The notes under the pieces: generated by a model
What the model was told of the DNA's origin: nothing
The model's input: the letters and a program-made list of their open reading frames with translations, nothing else
Databases searched by the model: none
DNA from: Baffinella frigidus
Lineage: Eukaryota > Cryptophyceae > Cryptomonadales > Baffinellaceae
Assembly (NCBI GenBank): GCA_026770585.1
Contig: MU646340.1
Location: 228,357 to 240,840 of the forward strand
Reading direction: 5' to 3'
Length of the DNA: 12,484 bases
Shown here: in pieces, positions 1 to 5,149 of the stretch
Layout: each line of letters opens with the position of its first letter
Position numbering within the stretch: position 1 is the stretch's first letter
Translations under genes and position numbers: made by a program

Positions 1-92
1 CCCCCCCCACCCGCACCCCTCCAACCCCTCCTCCTCCCTTGTTCCACACGCGGAGTCTCCGTCTGGGCCCGCGTCCGGAGCGCTGTGGCTGA

Positions 93-173
93 CAGGCCCG
101 CCTCCGGGCCCTCGGAGAGTGTTGGGCCCGCCTCGGGAACCTCGGGAGCCTTTGGGAGAGATAGGCCCGCCTC
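93..173. repeat. GC-rich imperfect repeats with GGCCCGCCTC core
   Basis: The decamer GGCCCGCCTC occurs three times (95-104, 125-134, 164-173), each followed by CGG/GGG and CCTCGG-like bases, giving a degenerate array with irregular 30-39 bp spacing. No coding potential is evident. It may be part of a CpG-rich promoter or simply low-complexity DNA. Confidence 0.6.
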
Positions 174-247
174 GGAGCCTGCCGTGGACGCGTCGGACGT
201 ATTTCCCCGCGCGGTGCATCAGCGTCGCCTGCGGGGCATGCCGCGGT

Positions 248-397
248 GAGTGCGTCGTTGGGGTACGGTGCTGAGAGACGCGCATCTGACAAAGAGTGAG
301 TGCGGCGTGGCGCCATGGTGCAGAGATACGCGCATCCAACCAAGCGTGCGTGCGGCGTGACGATACGGTGCAGGCAGACGCGCATCTGACACAGAGT
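248..397. repeat. Three tandem copies of a 50-bp unit
   Basis: Units lie at 248-297, 298-347 and 348-397, each exactly 50 bp. They share GTGCG near the start, a (T/C)ACGGTGC- or ATGGTGC-like centre, then GACGCGCATCTGAC or a close variant, ending in AGAGT or AGCGT. The register is kept without indels although many bases differ, so this is an old minisatellite. No ORF makes sense of it. Confidence 0.85.
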
Positions 398-999
398 TGG
401 GTGAAATAGACAACCAGACGGTGGAATGCGAGACAGAGGGCCAGATGGCACCAGCTGCACCACGTGCTGGTCTCGCGGTTTTGGGGAACACACTTGGTGT
501 TGCATATGTGGTCACGTGACCTTCCGATGCACCGCGAGGTTCCGCCAACACGGGTGGCAATCCGAAACAGATCCCCCGGGGAACGGGGAATACGTTGCCC
601 TCGAAAGAAGAGAGGGGTTTCGAGACGACGACGTGCTTTCCGGCGGAGATCGTCAGCTGGCACGCGTAGTGCCGAAGAACCTGCTCCACGCACACGGTTG
701 CATTAGCACATGTGGACATGCAGATGCGCGCCCTTTGTTGATACCACCACGCCCGCAATAAACCCCCGCCACGGAGGCCAGGGGCACCGACGGCAAACGG
801 CAGTGCCACAGTGAATGCCACAGCGCCAGCCCCGCTGCAAATCTCGCGCTTCCTGCCCCGCTCAAACCTCCGGAACCCGTGGTTCACTTCTAGGGGGAAA
901 AGAGGGAGTCTGCGGTGGAGTTTCCAAGGCGAGACTATCAACCAGCAGCCCTCATCATGGGAGAAAACGTCTTTTTAATTGCCTTGCTTTGTACTTGAT
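398..999. other. No supported gene; unique sequence
   Basis: Open frames exist on both strands (minus 219-941, plus 426-761) but their translations lack recognisable domains, hydrophobic patterning or repeat structure, and the minus one runs through the 50-bp tandem repeat. An AATAAA at about 757-762 on the plus strand overlaps the stop of the plus frame and could be chance. The right part probably holds the 3' untranslated region of the minus-strand gene ending at 1024. Confidence 0.5.
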
Positions 1000-1018
1000 G
1001 TCGTCGGAATCCGACGAC
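1000..1018. other. Near-perfect hairpin just past a stop codon
   Basis: GTCGTCGGA (1000-1008) and TCCGACGAC (1010-1018) are perfect 9-bp inverted arms around a single base. It begins five bases beyond the stop codon of the minus-strand gene (1024), so it would lie at the start of that transcript's 3' untranslated region. Such a tiny loop makes a cruciform or dimeric protein site as likely as an RNA hairpin. No function is known. Confidence 0.55.
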
Positions 1019-1023
1019 CTGTG

Positions 1024-1814
1024 CTACAAATCAGGAAAGCTCCCACTCTGGAGGGTGGAATCAGCGGGTACGCGTAGTCGGAAATGAGCCGATGGCGGGG
1101 AGGAAGGGGCAGGGGATGGTCGTACTGATTGGACGTAGTCGACTTCGGTGTGGGACCAGACGTCGAGGTCTACAAGGCATTCTCCAGCATCTTCGCGGGG
1201 CTCGATCCAGCGCAACGCCCTGTGTGTCTTCTCCTCGGCCTCGCTGGCGGGAGGGGAGGGGGGATCCTCGGAGGAAGCTGGGGCGGCGAGCGTGATGTGC
1301 GTCGAGGCGACAGGGAGACCTGTGCACAAGCGCGGGCGGTGTGTGAGAGAGTAGGAGAGGGGTTTGGATGCGCAGACATGGCTGCGGAGTAGAGGGTTGT
1401 GCCTGAGGCGGCCTCGAGAATCGATACGGAGAGCGTGTGGGACTCGGCGCCGAACGCGTGCGGGAACACCACCTCGCCCGTGGGCTGTACGGGTTGCATC
1501 TTGTAGTGGAACGCGCCGTCGACGAGGACCAGCAGCGCAAGCTGCCCACAGGAGGCAGGGTCGAAGGACAGCGTCTCGTACTCCAGAAGCACGGCAGCGT
1601 GGGCCGGCACCATGATGGGGTTGGCTGCGTCGCCGTCCTCCACGTCCACCCCGTCTAGGCAGAGATGCAGGCGGGGGGGGGGAAGTTCCTCGGCAGCGTC
1701 CGGTGCGTCGTGCTCCGGCACCAGGGACGACGAAGCGACGACGCACAGCGACACGAGCAGCATCGCGCGGCGCTGCAGCGTCGCGGAAGAACAATGCGGC
1801 CGGTCCCGCTTCAT
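1024..1814 (-). CDS. Putative secreted/luminal small protein, two exons
   Basis: I do not recognise a named family. Exon 1 (1814-1378) encodes an N-terminus with a basic stretch (LQRRA) followed by a hydrophobic run (MLLVSLCVVASSS), a likely signal peptide. It continues with alternating beta-strand-like segments (HAAVLLEYETLSF, LALLVLVDGAFHY, SHTLSVSILEAAS) that suggest an immunoglobulin-like sandwich, seen in many algal secreted or Golgi proteins. The exon-1 frame then runs into low complexity. A phase-compatible intron (1377-1244; donor AT|GTCTGC, acceptor CCAG|CGAG, pyrimidine-rich before the acceptor) joins it to exon 2 (1243-1024), which reads RALRWIEPREDAGECLVDLD and then a proline/serine-rich end, giving about 218 residues. 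The donor is weak and the last 35 residues are unconvincing, so the 3' end may differ. The gene diverges from the TPR gene across a 125-bp gap. Confidence 0.5.
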
Positions 1815-1939
1815 TTCGCGAGTGCCTTCCGCTGAAAACAGCCGCGCCGTTCGAGTTTCCCCCCCCTCCCGGATCGCGAAATTTGACCATGAATCCGGGC
1901 TTGATGGTCAAATTTGGGGTAAACCGGAGAGAGGGGGAA
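1815..1939. promoter_or_regulatory. Shared divergent promoter region
   Basis: Only 125 bp separate the start codons of two divergent genes (1814 minus, 1940 plus), both predicted to enter the secretory pathway. The gap holds a pyrimidine tract (about 1856-1869) and a perfect 12-bp inverted repeat. No TATA box is evident. Co-regulation is inferred from the layout, not shown. Confidence 0.55.
1879..1915. promoter_or_regulatory. 12-bp perfect inverted repeat, candidate operator
   Basis: AAATTTGACCAT (1879-1890) and ATGGTCAAATTT (1904-1915) flank a 13-bp spacer. The arms are AT-rich in otherwise GC-rich DNA and lie midway in the divergent promoter. TTGATGGTCAAA (1901-1912) reappears as its exact reverse complement TTTGACCATCAA at 4410-4421, where AAATTTGAC also recurs, so the motif is not unique to this promoter. 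It could bind a dimeric transcription factor or be a dispersed repeat fragment. Confidence 0.6.
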
Positions 1940-3775
1940 ATGGGCGTCGCAAGGAGCGGACGGCGGATTGTCCTCATTGTGGCCCTTCTCGCGTGCGGTG
2001 CCGCGCCGTCCGCCAATGCTGACGGGGACGCGCCGTCCGCAAGGGACGCGCCGTCCGCAAACGCTAACGCTGCCGCGCCCGCCAACGCTGACGGGAATGC
2101 TGAGGTTGAATGGAAGGAGTTGGGAGCTGACGTTTTCAAGGCGGACGGCGACATGATGCGATGGTCGAACACTGTGGGAGAACTGTCCCGCGACGCAAAC
2201 ACGCTCCGCGTGTCCTTCCATCCCGGGGAGCTGTTCCCGGGGAAGACTGCCTGGGATCCCGCCGCGAAGCTCGCGCCCAACATGTATGAAGATCTTGCAA
2301 GCATGACGATGATGCAGGTGTCAGTCTCAGCTTCGGTCTGCGACCAAAACACGGACGTGTGCGCGCGCTATTTCGGGAACAAGTCGGTGTTCCTCGGCGT
2401 CGAGTCCCCCGCGCTCCTCCCGTCCGACTACTCCTCTCAACACTCGAGCAATAAGGATGTCGTGATACACACTTCGTGGTGCGCCCACCCTCCAACCGCC
2501 TCCAGATGGCACCTCGCCGTATCCTCCGATCTGGAGGAGCTCGCTAAGTTCTCCAAGGTTTTGGTGCACCTGCGAATCGAGCTGGTCCCAGCGCACGCGG
2601 TCGGGGCTACAAACGTCGCATTCTCCTCCGCCTCCTCCGCGCTGATCGGCGTCCCGGTGGAGAACAGTGGGGCGGGCGATGAGGACCTGCGCGTCGCGAT
2701 ATCCGCGCAACGCTCTGTCGAGTGGTCCGGCAACGCAGAAATGGGCGCGCAGGCGTACCTACACCTGCTCCCGCTAGGCTTCACGGCCGGGGAGTGTCCA
2801 ACGGGCCTGGCGGGGCGGAAACGCGCGGCCCTGGAAAGTTCTCTCCTCTCGGGGGAGGTCTCTTCCTCGCGTGACGACACCACGACCCTCATGGTCGAGG
2901 AGTCCATCACGCTATCCATCGGGGAGAAGCGGGTGTATTTCGCGCTGCTGGTGTTCGTGCCTCCCGGGAGGGACTCTCTCTTCGTGCCTCCCGGGAGGGA
3001 CTCTCTCACGGATGAAAGACGGCTCGTTGCTGAGGTGGATGCGTGGCTCGACGGGCCCTCGACAGCCTTCCACAACTGCACGGGCGCGTGCGAACGCCGC
3101 TCCGCGCGCTACGACTCGCTCAGCCAACAGGCTTCCAAACTGCCGCTCCCGGAGGCGATCCCGCTCTACCAGGTTATGAGACTGCTCTTTCCGCGCCGGG
3201 CGTTCCCCGCGCTGCGCTTCGGGGATATGGCGGACCTCTCTGGGATGAACCAGATGAAGTGGCACCGGTACGCGCGCGCCGTGCGCGTCGTCGGCGTCGA
3301 GATCGGCGACACCTACGCCATGTCGGCGCTCCACGCGTCGGAGCCGCACGTCAAAGCCACGTCCGTCCTGCAGGCGGTTGCGCAAATGCAGTACGCGAGC
3401 GCGGAGCAGCGCCTGGCCCTGGCGCGCGACGCCGTGGAGCGCAACGACCTTCGCGCCGCCGAAGCCCACGTGCGGCGGGTGGTGGCGCTGCGCGGCTCCG
3501 TCAAGGACATCGACGAGCTCGCGTACATCCGCATGCTTCTCCGCAACTTCTCCGAGGCGGAGGAGTTGTATCGGCTGCTCGCGGAAATGCAACCGGGCCC
3601 CATGGTGCACTTTGCCCTCGCCGGCGCGCTCCACGGAAAGGGAGATCTGGCAGGGGCGATCGCAGAGATGCGAGAGGGCCTCCGACTCTCTCCGGATGAC
3701 GCTCAGATGCAGGCGCGGCTGGAGCTGTGGCTGCAGCACTCGGGCGCTCCCGCAGGGCTGCCGGAGACGGTCTAG
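1940..3775 (+). CDS. Secreted/luminal TPR-containing protein of unknown function
   Basis: An uninterrupted 611-residue frame. I start it at 1940 because MGVARSGRR then a hydrophobic run (IVLIVALLACGAAPSANA) forms a clear signal peptide; the frame is open upstream to 1703 but that stretch overlaps the divergent gene and the promoter. Residues 26-52 are a low-complexity linker of repeated DAPSA/NADG-like units. Residues 53-420 are unrecognised, with cysteines (CDQNTDVC, NCTGAC) that could form disulfides and N-glycosylation sequons (NKS, NCT, NFS), as expected for a luminal protein. Residues about 486-590 form TPR-like helix pairs, the last being MVHFALAGALHGKGDLAGAI followed by REGLRLSPDD, close to the TPR consensus. 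TPRs usually mediate protein contacts; no catalytic motif was seen. It contains a perfect 27-bp in-frame tandem duplication. It has no introns, unlike the neighbouring SPT6 gene. Confidence 0.85.
   Translation: MGVARSGRRIVLIVALLACGAAPSANADGDAPSARDAPSANANAAAPANADGNAEVEWKELGADVFKADGDMMRWSNTVGELSRDANTLRVSFHPGELFPGKTAWDPAAKLAPNMYEDLASMTMMQVSVSASVCDQNTDVCARYFGNKSVFLGVESPALLPSDYSSQHSSNKDVVIHTSWCAHPPTASRWHLAVSSDLEELAKFSKVLVHLRIELVPAHAVGATNVAFSSASSALIGVPVENSGAGDEDLRVAISAQRSVEWSGNAEMGAQAYLHLLPLGFTAGECPTGLAGRKRAALESSLLSGEVSSSRDDTTTLMVEESITLSIGEKRVYFALLVFVPPGRDSLFVPPGRDSLTDERRLVAEVDAWLDGPSTAFHNCTGACERRSARYDSLSQQASKLPLPEAIPLYQVMRLLFPRRAFPALRFGDMADLSGMNQMKWHRYARAVRVVGVEIGDTYAMSALHASEPHVKATSVLQAVAQMQYASAEQRLALARDAVERNDLRAAEAHVRRVVALRGSVKDIDELAYIRMLLRNFSEAEELYRLLAEMQPGPMVHFALAGALHGKGDLAGAIAEMREGLRLSPDDAQMQARLELWLQHSGAPAGLPETV
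2954..3007 (+). repeat. Perfect 27-bp in-frame tandem duplication
   Basis: Positions 2954-2980 and 2981-3007 are identical and encode FVPPGRDSL twice. The absence of any mismatch in either copy indicates a recent duplication, or an assembly artefact. It adds nine residues without breaking the frame. Confidence 0.95.
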
Positions 3776-3778
3776 GAA

Positions 3779-3899
3779 TACAGGGGTACCTCGCTCATAG
3801 GAAAACGCCCCCCCCGTAGGACAACCATAGGGCCCTAGGCAGAGGCCTACTGTAGGGTCCCTTGGGGGCGCGATTTCTTATGGGCGAGGTACCCCTGTA
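3779..3899. mobile_element. MITE-like element with TA flanks
   Basis: CAGGGGTACCTCGC begins at 3781 and its inverted partner ends at 3897. The outer 28 bp match at 25 positions; inner parts pair more loosely (GCCCCC/GGGGGC and GGGCCCTA/TAGGGTCCC). Both ends are flanked by TA (3779-3780, 3898-3899), consistent with a Tc1/mariner-type target duplication, though TA is self-complementary and therefore weak evidence. No transposase is encoded. It starts only three bases after the TAG stop at 3773-3775, so it probably forms most of the TPR gene's 3' untranslated region and could fold as a long hairpin there. Confidence 0.75.
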
Positions 3900-3902
3900 C
3901 AG

Positions 3903-3907
3903 TGTAA
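3903..3907 (+). promoter_or_regulatory. Possible polyadenylation signal TGTAA
   Basis: TGTAA is the usual polyadenylation signal of chlorophyte algae. This copy lies about 128 bases after the TPR stop codon and immediately beyond the MITE-like element, a plausible distance. A five-base motif is weak evidence by itself. Confidence 0.35.
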
Positions 3908-4139
3908 TGCAACGCACCAAAGCACCAACACACCAAAGAGATTTGGTGCTCTGGCGACTCGATTACGCAGACATACATGCACGTTCAATCCCAGCGACGT
4001 CCGATCATCATAGAGTTTAGGTTCTGGGATTTTTAAGAATGGGGGGTCTGGCGCTTCGTTCCCAGCTCTGAGCCTCCATCGTGCATGCCAAAAGCCACTC
4101 CGTTCCGCCAAAAGTCTTTCTCGGTTGGATAATCCCAGG

Positions 4140-4195
4140 CTACTTTTGACTTTTAAGTGGACCTCGCCTGCTTTTGATTGCTAAGTGGACCTCGC
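4140..4195. repeat. 28-bp imperfect tandem duplication
   Basis: Units 4140-4167 and 4168-4195 agree at 24 of 28 positions and share the block TAAGTGGACCTCGC. The differences cluster in the middle. No function is apparent. Confidence 0.8.
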
Positions 4196-4384
4196 CGAGC
4201 GGTCCGCTCTCACCGCGCCTCTCCTCTCAAGCCTCGCGTGCACTGGCTTCACCGGTTCCGCTTAGACACTGTGGAGACACACCCTGCCACACAGCGGACT
4301 ACCAAGGGATTTTGATTAACCCGGAACTGGGTAATCTATGAGATCCTACGGTAGGCAATACGGTGCCTCGAATTCCCCCCCTCC

Positions 4385-4421
4385 AAATTTGACGATTCGT
4401 GCAGATTTTTTTGACCATCAA
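4385..4421 (+). repeat. Second copy of promoter-type TTTGACCATCAA motif
   Basis: AAATTTGAC (4385-4393) and TTTGACCATCAA (4410-4421) follow a C-rich tract (CCCCCCCTCC), as AAATTTGACCAT follows CCCCCCCCTCCC in the divergent promoter at about 1859-1890. Here the two motif halves are in direct rather than inverted orientation. Nothing downstream looks like a gene start, so this may be a dispersed repeat. Confidence 0.5.
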
Positions 4422-4793
4422 CGAGGTTGCAGCCCGGACTCCCGAAGACGAGTCGCTCTGTATGTGTCTGTTGTCCAGCTGCATTACGCACAGCCACCCT
4501 TGCTGTGGTGTCTTGCTGCTGTTATTTTCTGACGCTGGAATTTCCCTGAACGTTGCTGACTTCCGTACAATAGGGGAAACCTCTACACATCCACCTTGTC
4601 ACTGCACGTGTGCCGTCTGCCATTCCACCCCCGCCGCACCGCACCACGCGCTCCCCTGCCAAGGCTTCCTGTGTACTCACACGCCCCACCCCCAAACCCA
4701 AGCTCACACCCCCCCACCGACCGGGGAAAGGCACCCTCCGCATGCCCCTTCAAGCACGCCCTACAAGGCTCCAGAACCCCACACATCCATGCG

Positions 4794-5149
4794 CTAGCCG
4801 CGGCCCTTCACCCCCTCCACGGCGGCGGTGGCGCCCCGTACCCCCCCCCCCCCCCAACCGGGGCAGTGCCCCCCCCCCCCCCCCCCCCCGCCAACCGGGG
4901 CAGTGCCCCACCCGCCCCCCGCGCCCTGACCCCACCCCCCCGCCGCCGCAGCCGGCGGCGGCATTGGGGGCCCTCCCGCTCCCCACCCGCCGTGCTGCGG
5001 CGGCCCAGGGCCCCACGTGCTGGGCGGCGGGCCGCGCGGCGGGCCCGGGGGGCCGCCCGGCGGGGGCATGTAGCCCGGCGGGCCCATGCCAGGGCGGCCC
5101 TGCTGTTGGGGGACGCGGCACGCCTGGTCCTCGTCCATGGCGTGCTGTT
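4794..5149 (-). other. SPT6: SPT6 C-terminal Pro/Gly-rich tail with WG motifs
   Basis: After [11 protein letters not shown] the last exon becomes a disordered tail rich in PPG, then GG, with five tryptophans at fragment residues 643, 653, 670, 678 and 696, each followed by glycine (TWG, GWG, GWG, GWG, GWG). Land-plant SPT6-like proteins carry a WG/GW tail that acts as an Argonaute hook, so a similar role is possible. The tail is encoded across runs of 15 and 21 consecutive G (C at 4841-4855 and 4869-4889 on the plus strand). A miscounted base there would change the last 30 or so residues, so the exact C-terminus is uncertain. Confidence 0.75.

Larger units (their letters stand above)
3908..4793. 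other. Intergenic region, no supported gene
   Basis: This lies between the convergent ends of the TPR gene and SPT6. Short open frames have no recognisable features. It contains a 28-bp imperfect tandem pair (4140-4195), a second occurrence of the AAATTTGAC/TTTGACCATCAA motif (4385-4421) beside a C-rich tract, and a pyrimidine/C-rich stretch at 4620-4740 that probably belongs to the SPT6 3' untranslated region. No clear AATAAA or TGTAA for SPT6 was seen. Confidence 0.55.

Noticed and set aside
426-761. 111-residue plus frame with several cysteines, zinc-finger-like
   Set aside because: The spacing CTTC...CCICG...C does not fit a known zinc-binding pattern and there is no supporting context.
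219-941. 240-residue open frame on the minus strand
   Set aside because: It crosses the 50-bp tandem repeats, has no recognisable domain or secondary-structure pattern, and long chance frames are common in DNA this GC-rich.
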